Source of the DNA: Tissierella sp. MB52-C2
GTDB lineage: Bacteria; Bacillota; Clostridia; Tissierellales; Tissierellaceae
Length of the DNA: 64,000 bases
Assembly (NCBI RefSeq): GCF_030931715.1
Contig: NZ_CP133261.1
Span: forward strand, 2,706,643-2,770,642
Direction of reading: 5' to 3'
Shown here: positions 53,493 to 63,064 of the stretch, piece by piece
Numbering within the stretch: position 1 is the stretch's first letter
How the letters are laid out: every line of letters begins with the position of its first letter
Notes under the pieces: model-generated
The model's database searches: none
Told to the model about the DNA's origin: nothing
What the model saw: the letters and a program-made list of their open reading frames with translations, nothing else
Made by a program: the position numbers and the translations under genes

Positions 53493-54155
53493 CTAAGACA
53501 ATCTTAAAACTTGCCCTACATTTATTTTATTAGGATTAGATATATTATTTAGTTTTGCTATTTCTTTTACCTTAGTTTCATCATTCAATTCTCTTTTAGC
53601 TATGGTCCATAAAGTATCACCCGCCTTAACCGTATAACTCTTTGCTGGAATTTTGGATGGTCTTTGTTCTTTGATTGTAACAATAGCTTTTCCATCTTTA
53701 ATATCTAACATTGCAACCTCTTGTGTTAAATATTCTTTGTATTCTTTTAACTCTAAGCCAACATATATATCTCCTTCTTCTCCTGCCTTTTCTTCTATAG
53801 AGTAGCTTTCCAGTGATACTTTCATCTTTATATCAAATAAAAGTTCTCCCCAAGGAGCTTCTCTAATTATAGTGAACAGTATAGGCTTTTTATCTTTTTT
53901 ATATTTCTTAAACCTACCAGTATAATAATCTGGTGTTTTAAAACCATTAGGATAAATAGCAAAAGGATATTCCTTCCCTGGAAGTAATGTTTTAAAACTT
54001 ATATCAGTTAATCCTGGTTCTTTTAATATATTTACATCTCCTACATTTAATAATTCTATTACTTTGTTTTTTCCCTTGATTTTCATTGTAAAATTAGGAG
54101 GGGGAACAGGTAATTGTATATGATCCCCTTCATAATCAAAATAAAAAGAGTACAT
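53493..54155 (-). CDS. LysM-domain tail protein (XkdP-like)
   Basis: The 220-residue protein ends with a LysM repeat (YTVKAGDTLWTIAKRELND, then NPNKINVGQVLRL) that can bind peptidoglycan. It sits between tape measure and hub genes as XkdP does. Confidence 0.9.
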   Translation of the reverse strand: MYSFYFDYEGDHIQLPVPPPNFTMKIKGKNKVIELLNVGDVNILKEPGLTDISFKTLLPGKEYPFAIYPNGFKTPDYYTGRFKKYKKDKKPILFTIIREAPWGELLFDIKMKVSLESYSIEEKAGEEGDIYVGLELKEYKEYLTQEVAMLDIKDGKAIVTIKEQRPSKIPAKSYTVKAGDTLWTIAKRELNDETKVKEIAKLNNISNPNKINVGQVLRLS

Positions 54156-56266
54156 TAGTTGTGCACCCCTTCCGCAGCTATATTTATTTGTTCGGTTAAT
54201 ATATTTTCTATATGTGCAACTATTCCATCTACATCGGCAGTTTCTCTTACATCTCCAAATGCTACGCTTATTTGTGGAGCTAGGGTTGCAGTAGTAAATC
54301 TATTTACTACTTCTTGCTCTGCTAAATCTCTCATCCATTTTAAATCTTCCTCCGTCTTTTTAAGACTCTTAGTATTATCATCAATAGATCCTAATGTATC
54401 TCTTTGTGATGCATTCCATAAATCTTCTTGTGATCCAAAGTTGTTTATAGCACTTTCTATACTATATAACCCTTGCGAAAACTTTCCAGGTAATGATGCT
54501 CCAAAGTCATAACCCTTTTTTATCTCTGTAGCATAATCCTTATATTCCATTCGTACAGCTTCCCATACATCTTTATCGCTTTTAGGTTTATACTTTTCTA
54601 GTTTGGACATAGCATTATCCATAAACTTTAACTGAACTGTTCCTATATCAGTTCCTAAATACTTATCCATCTTTTCAATTACCCAATTCAATCCATCAAC
54701 TATTCCTTTGAATAGGTTATTGAAAAATCCTAATACATTCATAGCCAGGTCATAAAACAACTTTTCTACAGCATATTTGGGATCTATGAAAAGATTAACA
54801 AAAAATTCAGCAAAGCTTGCAAAAATATTCCATACATATGCAATCCCGTTGTAAATATTTGCCCACAATGCACCAAATACTCCTCCTACAAACCCTGTTA
54901 CCTGGTCAGCTGTTACTCCTGCCCGTTTCAATATTCCTATAAATATTAGTATTGCAGCTATGACTATCATAATCGGCCAATGTGTAGCCATCCATGCTGC
55001 TCCTTGCGCTAATATTGGGGGTATTGTAGACCAAAGCTTGGGTATAATGGTTTTTAATTGAACTATAATATAAGCTAAATAAACAACTGCAATAGAAACT
55101 AATATAGCTCTGATGATATCCCAATTATTAGCTACCGTTTCAGTTAACCATATAATGCCATTCACAATAATTGATACACCAGCAGCTATTGCTCCAAAAA
55201 ACTGATCAGCATTAGCCGATTGTAACCAAGTATTTATTTTGTCAAAGGTGGGTTCTAATCTCATCAATGCCTCTTCCCCAGCTTTAGCTAACTTTAATTT
55301 ACCTCTATCAATAGCTTTATAGAACTTTTGCATAGGATTATCTTGATATGCTTTTACAATTTCATCAGTTAATCCTGCAGTGTTCAATGCTTCGTCAAAA
55401 GCTCCTATCATACCATCTAGTGAACCTCTCTTAACTGCCTTTTTCAATGGTTCTATTTGACTATCAGTAAGATGTAGTGACCTTTGTAACCTTGAATACT
55501 CTCCCCTCATAGCCTCCTGCATCATCCCTTCGGCACTTCCTATATTTCCTGTTCTCATAGACAGTCTATTAGCTACATCAGTTAATCCCATAAGTTTATT
55601 TGTATTTTTAGTTAGTTGCATAAAATTTCTTGTTACTTCTGTCAAATCCTCTATATCATTCCTTGTATCTATAGCATATAATTGCAATCTATTAAAATAA
55701 TGCCTACCGATGTCTTGATTTCCAAATGCAGCTTGCATTACTGCTACTCTTTGATTTAGCTCACCTGCTCCACCTATTGTATCAGTAATTAGTTTCTTTG
55801 CAGCTCTAAAGCTTAAGTAAGCTCCTACAAGGCTTTTAACTTTATTGATTAAATTTCCTGAAGTATCAACACTATTTCTCATCTTATTATCTTGTTCCTC
55901 TAGCTTCTTACTAGCTCTATCCACCGCCTCAGCAAATCTTATTTCTGTGGATTCAGCTGATAATAGCTGCTTTTCTAGCTTTAATGTAGTATCAGCATTC
56001 CTTCCCATTGTGTCAAGTGATTTTTGAAATTCCTTAGATAGTCTACGAACGGTTCTTTGTTGATACTCTAGTTGGTCAGTTAAGTTGATGAGTTTTCGCT
56101 CATCTCGGCTTAAATTTTCAGCAAACTGGGTCCTCTTGTTCATTGTTTCCTGTGCTCTTGCCACTCCATCATTCATTTTTATAGCATTACCTGTTATTCT
56201 ATTTAAAACCTTAGACATATTATCTATTAAGTTAATACTTGTTTTTATTCCAGCTATAATAATCAC
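54155..56266 (-). CDS. Phage tail tape measure protein
   Basis: The 703-residue protein has a long N-terminal coiled coil (QLEYQQRTVRRLSKEFQKSL), a TP901-like core and several hydrophobic segments (YLAYIIVQL, IMIVIAAILIFIGIL). By the usual rule of about 0.15 nm per residue it would set a tail near 100 nm (inference). The start is a GTG; an exact start is uncertain. Confidence 0.88.
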   Translation of the reverse strand: MIIIAGIKTSINLIDNMSKVLNRITGNAIKMNDGVARAQETMNKRTQFAENLSRDERKLINLTDQLEYQQRTVRRLSKEFQKSLDTMGRNADTTLKLEKQLLSAESTEIRFAEAVDRASKKLEEQDNKMRNSVDTSGNLINKVKSLVGAYLSFRAAKKLITDTIGGAGELNQRVAVMQAAFGNQDIGRHYFNRLQLYAIDTRNDIEDLTEVTRNFMQLTKNTNKLMGLTDVANRLSMRTGNIGSAEGMMQEAMRGEYSRLQRSLHLTDSQIEPLKKAVKRGSLDGMIGAFDEALNTAGLTDEIVKAYQDNPMQKFYKAIDRGKLKLAKAGEEALMRLEPTFDKINTWLQSANADQFFGAIAAGVSIIVNGIIWLTETVANNWDIIRAILVSIAVVYLAYIIVQLKTIIPKLWSTIPPILAQGAAWMATHWPIMIVIAAILIFIGILKRAGVTADQVTGFVGGVFGALWANIYNGIAYVWNIFASFAEFFVNLFIDPKYAVEKLFYDLAMNVLGFFNNLFKGIVDGLNWVIEKMDKYLGTDIGTVQLKFMDNAMSKLEKYKPKSDKDVWEAVRMEYKDYATEIKKGYDFGASLPGKFSQGLYSIESAINNFGSQEDLWNASQRDTLGSIDDNTKSLKKTEEDLKWMRDLAEQEVVNRFTTATLAPQISVAFGDVRETADVDGIVAHIENILTEQINIAAEGVHN

Positions 56267-56281
56267 CTACTTTCAGGTATA

Positions 56282-56306
56282 AAAATAGCACCTTCTCAGG
56301 TGCCTA
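56282..56306 (-). terminator. Terminator of the inserted 112-residue gene
   Basis: GCACCT and AGGTGC form a stem followed on the minus strand by TATTTTTAT. Confidence 0.7.
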
Positions 56307-56642
56307 AAACAATGTCTTTACCAAAGTTTTATATAACTTATCATCAAGTTCTAACAAACTTTCTTTCCCATCCTTAAATTTTACAGCGACCAAATAGGAT
56401 CCTTTCTTTTTAGCTGATAGTCCAGCCAATAGCCCTACAGGGCCAAGGGCCAAAGAACCTACCATTCCCCTACCTATAGCACTCATAGCCTTTGTTCTAT
56501 GTTCTTCATCAACTAATTCATAACTTTCAACCGTATCCTTGTTTATTAATACTCTCTTAGTAAAGCTCACTGCTATAATTATTCCATCTTTAGAATTTAC
56601 AAATCTACTTTCTTTGTAATCCCCTGCTATTACCTTAGACAT
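56304..56642 (-). CDS. Moron-like small protein inside the tail module
   Basis: The 112-residue protein has a glycine-rich hydrophobic centre (GRGMVGSLALGPVGLLAGLSA) between two beta-rich segments. It interrupts the usual chaperone-tape measure order and carries its own extended -10 promoter and terminator, so it can be expressed in the lysogen. GGAGGATACT precedes the ATG. The family is not recognised; a superinfection or membrane role is only a guess. Confidence 0.65.
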   Translation of the reverse strand: MSKVIAGDYKESRFVNSKDGIIIAVSFTKRVLINKDTVESYELVDEEHRTKAMSAIGRGMVGSLALGPVGLLAGLSAKKKGSYLVAVKFKDGKESLLELDDKLYKTLVKTLF

Positions 56643-56672
56643 AGTATCCTCCTTTATAATTTTTTTACCTTC

Positions 56673-56680
56673 ATTATATC
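56673..56680 (-). promoter_or_regulatory. Extended -10 promoter of the moron-like gene
   Basis: The minus strand reads TTGATATAATGAAG, with TGATATAAT about 30 bp upstream of the start codon. Confidence 0.55.
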
Positions 56681-56739
56681 AAATTATAAGGGGGTTTTCC
56701 ATGTATTGCCTTATTTACATATTTTTATCTTACCTCCAG

Positions 56740-56919
56740 CTATTTCTTAATTTTAGCTGCCTCTTCCTTTTCATTTTCTATCTTAATATCTATACTAGCT
56801 ATTACAAATGCCTTCTCATACTTATCCATAATTTCATATTCTCTAGGTCTTATTTTAAGCTTGTGGAGGGCATAGTAAGCATAATTAGCCTCACTATCCC
56901 CCCCTTCTATTAGTTTTTT
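56740..56919 (-). other. -1 programmed frameshift site and extension of the tail chaperone
   Basis: The chaperone frame ends GCA AAA AAC TAA, so the slippery heptamer A AAA AAC (complement of 56913-56919) lies in frame right before the stop. A -1 slip opens 57 more codons (LIEGGDSEANYAYYALHKLK...) up to TAG at 56740. This is the gpG/gpGT arrangement of tailed phages. The predicted fusion has 195 residues. Confidence 0.85.
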
Positions 56920-57326
56920 GCTTCTTCTACCAGCTCTTCCATATCTCTATCAAATCCGTTTACCTCTTGTACCTTTTCTAATAATCTAGCATATTCACCT
57001 GCTGTTAGCATTTTCTTAACTAGACTTTCAGCACCCAATACTCCATATGATTCTTGAAGCCCTGCATCTCTTAAATTTGGATATACAACTGATTCCACTA
57101 TTAGTTTAGTAAGGTACAACTCATAATCGGTTTCAGGTACTCTTTGCCCTTTGCGCCCAATTACCTTTGTACAGGCTCTTCTAATAGCTTGATTCTCTTC
57201 CTCTGATAAAGCTTTTATCTCCCATTCAACAGGATTTCCATTATCAGCAAACCTATTTGATACCACATGCTTTTCATTTTCAATTTGAATAACATTTTGA
57301 CTTAAAAACGCACTTAATCCACTCAT
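56910..57326 (-). CDS. Tail assembly chaperone (XkdN-like)
   Basis: The 138-residue protein (FADNGNPVEWEIKALSEEEN, then LTKLIVESVVYPNLRDAGLQ) matches the XkdN family that coats the tape measure during tail assembly. It is made together with a longer -1 frameshift product. Confidence 0.9.
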   Translation of the reverse strand: MSGLSAFLSQNVIQIENEKHVVSNRFADNGNPVEWEIKALSEEENQAIRRACTKVIGRKGQRVPETDYELYLTKLIVESVVYPNLRDAGLQESYGVLGAESLVKKMLTAGEYARLLEKVQEVNGFDRDMEELVEEAKN

Positions 57327-57340
57327 TTATATTCCTCCTC

Positions 57341-57802
57341 TTATTGTCCCATAGTTCTAAATTTGTTTGGCATATCAACATCATTAAATGTAAAACTAAC
57401 CTCTTCATCCAATGTTTCAGATTCTATATCTAACTTTGCTATAATCACACTATCAAGATTTACTCCTTTTAGTATTGTTGTTTGCCTTCCTAGTCCACTT
57501 GTAGGGTCATCATTTTCAATCAGTATATCAAAATATATATCTTTGCCGGTCTTAACATACTCAAGCATTAATTCTCTAAATTTACTTGTAGCGTAATAAA
57601 TTGTCATAGAACCTGTCCCATTCCAACCACCAGCTTTATGCTGGTTACCCGTTCTACCTAAAACCGGTACTTCTATTTTATTTTTTTCAATACTAGCTTC
57701 AATATTTTTAAGATATAGCATTTCTTCTACGTTCCCATTTATAGTAGCATATGCTTTTCCTAGCTTACCACTTATAGCATCTTCTGCCCTCATAAAAGCC
57801 AT
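57341..57802 (-). CDS. Tail tube protein (XkdM-like)
   Basis: The 153-residue protein (DAISGKLGKAYATINGNVEE, GWNGTGSMTIYYATSKFREL) matches the PBSX XkdM tube family. It follows the sheath gene. Confidence 0.92.
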   Translation of the reverse strand: MAFMRAEDAISGKLGKAYATINGNVEEMLYLKNIEASIEKNKIEVPVLGRTGNQHKAGGWNGTGSMTIYYATSKFRELMLEYVKTGKDIYFDILIENDDPTSGLGRQTTILKGVNLDSVIIAKLDIESETLDEEVSFTFNDVDMPNKFRTMGQ

Positions 57803-57817
57803 ATAATCCTCTCCTTT

Positions 57818-59119
57818 CTATCTAACTTCAACAGACATATATAATTTTTCCATAGCATCAGTAGGAGTAACTACTTCATTTACAATTACATCTTGCTTTT
57901 TAACCCCTTGTAATATAACTATGTCTTTCTCCTTGAAATTCTCTATAGCTCTAATATTCTGTAGTTGTTCATGATAGTTTACCAATTCGCCTTTGAATAA
58001 AGTCCTTCCAGTATCATCATTTGTAACCTTGCCTAAATAATAATCACTAAATATTCTAGCTGTATCATTCGCTATTTGATCTAAAACCCTGATAACCCTA
58101 TTAGAACTAAAATCTTGATTTTTATTAGGTTCGTAACTAGTAAATGTATTAATATCAGTTAATACTCTAATGTCATTACCATCTTGATAAAATGCAAACT
58201 CACCATTTTGAATAGCTTGTTCAAATTCTCTTTTCTTAAATTTAGCATTTACTTCATATTCTCCATCATATTTCTTATTAGTTAAACTTTCATTAACTGC
58301 TGCTCCTGCTGTTTGTCCTGCTACCCAGTATACAAGTTCTTTATTATTTTTAACACTTATTACACCCTCAAAATCAGCCTTAGTATAATCAAATAATACA
58401 GTCGTAATTTTAACCCCTTCATCATCCCTCAATCTCTTTGTAAAGCTATCAAACAACGCTTTAGTTACTTCATTTTCGCCCGCATACAGGAGAATGGTGA
58501 AATCTTCTGATTCTATTTTATCTAGGAACTTACTATATGCTTCACCTGATACAGTTCCATTTTCTCCACCTTTTAAAGGAGTTCCAGCAGTGACTTCTAA
58601 TGTACCCTCCTTTGCAAATATAACAAAGTTGTTATCTTGTAAATCCTTAGCTGTTTCAACTGTTTGAGTATCTACCTTCGATGTATCTAAATAAGTTATT
58701 ACATCAAATTTAGACTCATCATCTATATTTGCTTGTATTACTATTTTAATATTATTTCCTCTAATGCCTGGATACTTAGCTGCTATGGTTAGATTGTCAC
58801 CTATAGTAGTAGTAGCCTTTTTTCCATTTCCATTAAGTCTATATATCTTTGCTGTCTTAGCACCCTTAAATACTTCTCTTAAAGGCTTTAACTTATCATC
58901 TGAATATCCATAACCTAATATGTTCAATGACTCCTTTTGAAACTCTGCTAAATCTATAGTTATGACTTCATCATTAGCTCCCCAGTCTATTTCTAAGGGT
59001 AATGCTACTATTCCTCTATCTCCTAAATTTCCTAACGCCCTAGCTCTTGATACAAAATTAATATATGCTCCTGGCAATGCTTTATTTGGCACTATAAACG
59101 TACCTCCACCTAATGCCAT
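57818..59119 (-). CDS. Contractile tail sheath protein (XkdK-like)
   Basis: The 433-residue sheath protein starts ALGGGTFIVPNKALPGAYIN and ends VIVNEVVTPTDAMEKLYMSV, as in XkdK. It proves that the phage has a myovirus-type tail. Confidence 0.95.
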   Translation of the reverse strand: MALGGGTFIVPNKALPGAYINFVSRARALGNLGDRGIVALPLEIDWGANDEVITIDLAEFQKESLNILGYGYSDDKLKPLREVFKGAKTAKIYRLNGNGKKATTTIGDNLTIAAKYPGIRGNNIKIVIQANIDDESKFDVITYLDTSKVDTQTVETAKDLQDNNFVIFAKEGTLEVTAGTPLKGGENGTVSGEAYSKFLDKIESEDFTILLYAGENEVTKALFDSFTKRLRDDEGVKITTVLFDYTKADFEGVISVKNNKELVYWVAGQTAGAAVNESLTNKKYDGEYEVNAKFKKREFEQAIQNGEFAFYQDGNDIRVLTDINTFTSYEPNKNQDFSSNRVIRVLDQIANDTARIFSDYYLGKVTNDDTGRTLFKGELVNYHEQLQNIRAIENFKEKDIVILQGVKKQDVIVNEVVTPTDAMEKLYMSVEVR

Positions 59120-59120
59120 A

Positions 59121-59342
59121 CTATTTCACCTTCCTTTTGTCTTTCTTAGAATCTACTTCACCTTTTAGATATTTATTTACTTCAGTTTCCACTTCTTCCA
59201 ATGTATAAGTTTCATCTTCTTTTAAAATTGCATTAATTAAGTCCTTGCTGTAATTTAATTTATTACTTGCAAGGACTTGCGATTTAGTGAATTTGTTTTC
59301 AGTTGTTTTAGTCTTTGTTCTTGACTTAGTTTTTTCAGCCAT
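59121..59342 (-). CDS. YqzN/YkzM-domain small phage protein
   Basis: The 73-residue lysine-rich protein has the short YqzN/YkzM-type helical motif (YSKDLINAILKEDETYTLEE). It overlaps the upstream gene by 8 bp. The function is unknown. Confidence 0.75.
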   Translation of the reverse strand: MAEKTKSRTKTKTTENKFTKSQVLASNKLNYSKDLINAILKEDETYTLEEVETEVNKYLKGEVDSKKDKRKVK

Positions 59343-59784
59343 GCTTTACCCCTCCTTCATACTCTAAGTTTTCCATCTTAGGTATAAACTCTATTTCCTT
59401 ATATATAAACATTGGATATTTTACAAAGAAATGTAGCACTCCATCAACTATTTTATGATTCATCTCTAAGCCCATAAGTGGTCTATCTGCAACCTCTATA
59501 TATTCCATCTGGTCATATAGAACCTCTGCCATTTCCCTCATTTCCTCATTTTTCTTTTCATTATCTGGATTAGGGAAATAATGTATATTATAGAAGTGTC
59601 CTCTTTTATACCTATTACCTAGTTCTTTGTTTTGATTAGACCTTAATTCTCTAATATAGAAACAAGGCTCATGGAAATTTTGCTCTATGCTTTCACTATA
59701 TATCTTTGTAGTTTCCTTATCTCTAAAAGTATTTATCTTTCTTGATATGGCTTTCCTGACTTCATCTATAGTTACTTTACTCAT
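59335..59784 (-). CDS. Tail terminator-like protein (YqbJ/DUF6838)
   Basis: The 149-residue product (KIYSESIEQNFHEPCFYIRE) lies between gp10-like and sheath genes, the position of the tail completion protein in PBSX-like phages. Confidence 0.75.
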   Translation of the reverse strand: MSKVTIDEVRKAISRKINTFRDKETTKIYSESIEQNFHEPCFYIRELRSNQNKELGNRYKRGHFYNIHYFPNPDNEKKNEEMREMAEVLYDQMEYIEVADRPLMGLEMNHKIVDGVLHFFVKYPMFIYKEIEFIPKMENLEYEGGVKHG

Positions 59785-60298
59785 TGAAATACTCTCCTAG
59801 AAAATCATTGAATTTCTTTTCCAATAATGCTGGAAGTTCGTCTTCTATTTCATCCATTGATATTGTCATCATAAATTGCCCATCCACGAAACCACCATTT
59901 ATAGTTTTATGCCCAAACTCTACGTGGGGAGCATAAAATACAATATTAGAAATTATAATTGTATAGATCCTTCCTTTTTTCACAACCTCTGTATTTGCTA
60001 GTATATAAGAATAAGGGTCTATATCATTACCGCCTGTCCACCCTCTCCTAAGAGTTCCCCCAACTTTATTCGATTTAGCTGTAAAGCTCACCTTTTTATT
60101 ATCTTTAGTAATAAATTCTACTAACTTATCACCATATTCTCCAACTGGGGTCCTTGCTATAATTTTAGCTAATGCTCTTGCAGCAATCTCCTTAATAGTA
60201 TCCTCATGAAATTTTTGTATCTTTTCCTCGTCCAATCCCCTAGTTTTCTCAAGCCACTCTTCAAGCTGTTTAGTATCCCATATTCCAATAATGCTCAT
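59777..60298 (-). CDS. HK97 gp10-like tail/neck protein (XkdI-like)
   Basis: The 173-residue protein shows the gp10 pattern TPVGEYGDKLVEF, GGTLRRGW and YAPHVEFGHKT. Confidence 0.88.
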   Translation of the reverse strand: MSIIGIWDTKQLEEWLEKTRGLDEEKIQKFHEDTIKEIAARALAKIIARTPVGEYGDKLVEFITKDNKKVSFTAKSNKVGGTLRRGWTGGNDIDPYSYILANTEVVKKGRIYTIIISNIVFYAPHVEFGHKTINGGFVDGQFMMTISMDEIEDELPALLEKKFNDFLGEYFNE

Positions 60299-60669
60299 GC
60301 TGTATCAATCCTTTGTAATACTATTTCCTGATGTGTTACATAAGGGAAAGGCTCTCCACTTCTCTTATACTCTCTAGTTACTCCATTTTGAGTAACTACT
60401 AGTTTTGAACCTGCCTTTATTTCTATATCTGGGCTTATAAATAGTACTGGCTCATATTTTATTGTATTTGCTACTTCTGAACTGCTTACTGAAGATATGG
60501 TTTTCTTCGATACTTTACAAGGTATATTTTCATGAACCGGTACTGGTTTTGGACTTGTTATTGTTTCTCCTGTATCCTCGTCCTCTACACTTGCATACTC
60601 CCATATAGTACATATGCCTTTGTACGTACTTTCTATGGCCTTTCTTGCTAATTCTATATGATTGTTCAT
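60295..60669 (-). CDS. Head-tail joining protein (YqbH/XkdH-like)
   Basis: The 124-residue product (CTIWEYASVEDEDTGETITS) is a minor head-tail connector by position and segment likeness. It overlaps the gp10-like gene by 4 bp. Confidence 0.75.
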   Translation of the reverse strand: MNNHIELARKAIESTYKGICTIWEYASVEDEDTGETITSPKPVPVHENIPCKVSKKTISSVSSSEVANTIKYEPVLFISPDIEIKAGSKLVVTQNGVTREYKRSGEPFPYVTHQEIVLQRIDTA

Positions 60670-60670
60670 A

Positions 60671-61024
60671 TTACCATCTTAACCTTCTAAATGGATTAAT
60701 CTGTGCCTTGTAATCCTTTAGTAATTGCTTAGATATATCTTTGCTTATTTTAGTTTCAAATGTTGTTGTAGTATCTCCTACCTGAATTGACTTTACATCT
60801 TTTCCTTCTTCTTCATTCCCAAAGTTTTCTATTCTATATAGTTCTATGGCCATACTTAAAACTGTAGTATTAAGTTCCACTGGAATTTCTTTGATGTTGC
60901 AATAATTTTTTATAGTATCTTCTACTTTTTCTATTGTAAATTCTAATATAAAATCTTTACTATCATCTTTCATACCTAGTAACTGTTTTAACTTCTCTAA
61001 CTTTAATTGAGTCATTTTATTCAC
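60671..61024 (-). CDS. Head-tail connector (YqbG-like, DUF3199)
   Basis: The 117-residue helical protein (DTIKNYCNIKEIPVELNTTV) matches gp6-type connector proteins that bind the portal. Confidence 0.8.
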   Translation of the reverse strand: MNKMTQLKLEKLKQLLGMKDDSKDFILEFTIEKVEDTIKNYCNIKEIPVELNTTVLSMAIELYRIENFGNEEEGKDVKSIQVGDTTTTFETKISKDISKQLLKDYKAQINPFRRLRW

Positions 61025-61226
61025 CTTCTATCAATAGGTCAACTAGCTCATCTCTCTTTAATTTAGAATATCCTTCTAATCCTTTTTCTTTTGCTAATTC
61101 TTTTAATTCATCTACTGTCATTTCTTCAATTGTTTTTTCTTCTTTTTTAATATCTTCTTCGTTCTCTTTATTGTGCCCTAATACGTGCTCCCTAAGTTTT
61201 TGTACCCTTCTTTGATACCTATCCAT
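61017..61226 (-). CDS. Rho N-terminal/SAP-like domain protein
   Basis: From ATG 61226 (AAGGAGG upstream) the 69-residue product ends in TVDELKELAKEKGLEGYSKL, a Rho_N helix-extended-loop-helix that often binds nucleic acid. It sits between the capsid and connector genes. Confidence 0.8.
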   Translation of the reverse strand: MDRYQRRVQKLREHVLGHNKENEEDIKKEEKTIEEMTVDELKELAKEKGLEGYSKLKRDELVDLLIEGE

Positions 61227-61275
61227 TTTTACATACCTCCTTAATAAAATTAAGAGAAAGGAATTAATCCTTCTC

Positions 61276-62298
61276 CTAATCATTCTCCAATTTGAACAAG
61301 AACTTAACTATTCTAATTTCTTTAGGTTCATACACTCTATTCCAGTTAGTATCTGTTTCTAATTCATCTAATGTTGGGAATTTACCTGCTACTGAGGACT
61401 CAGTAAACTTAATCCCTCTTGGATGAAGTATAGATATTTTTCTATTAACTAAAACATCTTCACCTGCTAGAGATAGCCCTTTTCTGACTACTTCAGTTTC
61501 AAGTATTTTAGGGTCTGAACCATTTCCCCACGCTATAGCTCCACTACCAAACAAATACATTACTCCAGCTTTAGTGACTGGATCATAGGTCATAGCATCA
61601 TCTACTATTACTCTTTTATTCTTATAAGTTTTCATTACTACATTACCTTCTGAATCTCTTATAGTTTCAATTTCATCCTGTTTAACTAGATGATTCTCTA
61701 CCTCAGAGTGCATCATAACACCAGTTAGTAACTCTTTAGCATCCCCCATTAATTGCTGTGCATCTAAGAATGAATGTGAGTTCAATATAGCCTTTGCACC
61801 TAATCCTGCTGTTATATCATGCACCTTTTCTTTCATTGAAGTTGATGAAAATACTCCATCTAATATAGAAATTAAAATTGATTGATAAGTTCTATTCCAG
61901 TAAGCTCCAAATCTATCTGCTATTACTTTCATAGGATCATCACCTGCTAAATGTCCTGCTAAAGCGTTCGCACCAAATGACTTAACAAATGCCAGCTTTC
62001 TAGCTATATCTTGTCCAGTCGTTAATTTACCTGGAATAGTTTCCCCATCATCATCCATTATTTCTACTTCACCAGTAAGATCATTCCAAAATGGCATATG
62101 AATAAGTACATTAGGGCCACTTGCTAGTGCATCAAACTCTGGGTCATTCTCTGCTATTCCTGATTGAATTAACTCTGATAATTCCATTGTTCTTTTAACT
62201 ACATATGGAGTAAATACTTCTGGTTGTATTACATCAGCTACTTTAGTTGTAGTAGATGCGAATAATTGTAAATTCATTTTAAGACTTTTGTTCTTCAT
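61276..62298 (-). CDS. Major capsid protein
   Basis: The 340-residue protein has the N-terminal MNLQLFASTTTKVADVIQPE common to coat proteins of this group, then VLIHMPFWNDLTGEVEIMDD and AIAWGNGSDPKI. It follows the scaffold gene. Confidence 0.88.
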   Translation of the reverse strand: MKNKSLKMNLQLFASTTTKVADVIQPEVFTPYVVKRTMELSELIQSGIAENDPEFDALASGPNVLIHMPFWNDLTGEVEIMDDDGETIPGKLTTGQDIARKLAFVKSFGANALAGHLAGDDPMKVIADRFGAYWNRTYQSILISILDGVFSSTSMKEKVHDITAGLGAKAILNSHSFLDAQQLMGDAKELLTGVMMHSEVENHLVKQDEIETIRDSEGNVVMKTYKNKRVIVDDAMTYDPVTKAGVMYLFGSGAIAWGNGSDPKILETEVVRKGLSLAGEDVLVNRKISILHPRGIKFTESSVAGKFPTLDELETDTNWNRVYEPKEIRIVKFLFKLEND

Positions 62299-62319
62299 AA
62301 ACTAATCTCTCCTTTTAAA

Positions 62320-62943
62320 TTATTTAGCTGCAGCTTTTAATTTTGTTGCAAGCTCTGGATCTTCTCTTAGTATTTTGCCTTGTTCTGTTAAGTTGAAGTG
62401 CTCTTTACTGAATGGATTATTTTTATACTTTGGATCCATTGGGTCTGTTGGTAGTTTTGGATCTCCTCTTCCTCTTAGTGAATCTTCACCAAATAAATAA
62501 GACTCTTTTTCTTTAAGAGTCTTTAACTGTTCGTCTAACCCTATTAAGTTATCTCCATCTAATGAAACTCTTTCTAAATCTAACAAAGCCTTTACTGCTC
62601 TAATATTTTTAGCTTTTTCATCTTTGAGTTTTAACTCTATAGATGTTTCTTTCCTTAATGCTATAATCTTAGTTTCATATTCTTCTTTGGTTTGACTATT
62701 GAGAGTTTCTAATTCTGTAATCTTTGTTGTAAGTTCTTCATTGCCTGCTGCCTTAACCTTTAATTCTTTTAGTTGCTTATCTCTATCCTCTATTTGAGTC
62801 TTTAGCTCCTTCTTTTCTTCATTTACTTCGTTAAATCTTTCAATAGGTATAAACTTATCTTTCAATGAGTCTTGATAGGCCTTTAATACCTTCTTAGCTG
62901 TTTCCTCATCTAGCCCCATTTCCAATAGCTGTTCTAAAGTCAT
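62320..62943 (-). CDS. Phage scaffolding protein (GP20-like)
   Basis: The 207-residue coiled-coil protein (GLDEETAKKVLKAYQDSLKD, then RFNEVNEEKKELKTQIEDRD) matches minor structural GP20/scaffold proteins placed before the capsid gene. Confidence 0.88.
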   Translation of the reverse strand: MTLEQLLEMGLDEETAKKVLKAYQDSLKDKFIPIERFNEVNEEKKELKTQIEDRDKQLKELKVKAAGNEELTTKITELETLNSQTKEEYETKIIALRKETSIELKLKDEKAKNIRAVKALLDLERVSLDGDNLIGLDEQLKTLKEKESYLFGEDSLRGRGDPKLPTDPMDPKYKNNPFSKEHFNLTEQGKILREDPELATKLKAAAK

Positions 62944-63064
62944 TTGTACATTCCTCCTTAATATTCCTATTCGTTTTTTACAAGTAACCGCCCTTGTGTG
63001 GTCTCGTTCTTTTACATCTTCGATACTAAAAAGATGATTTTAAGCATAATAAAAAGACTTATTC

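Noticed and set aside
54906-55124. Minus-strand 72-codon frame inside the tape measure gene
   Set aside because: It is a shadow in another frame of a well-supported gene.
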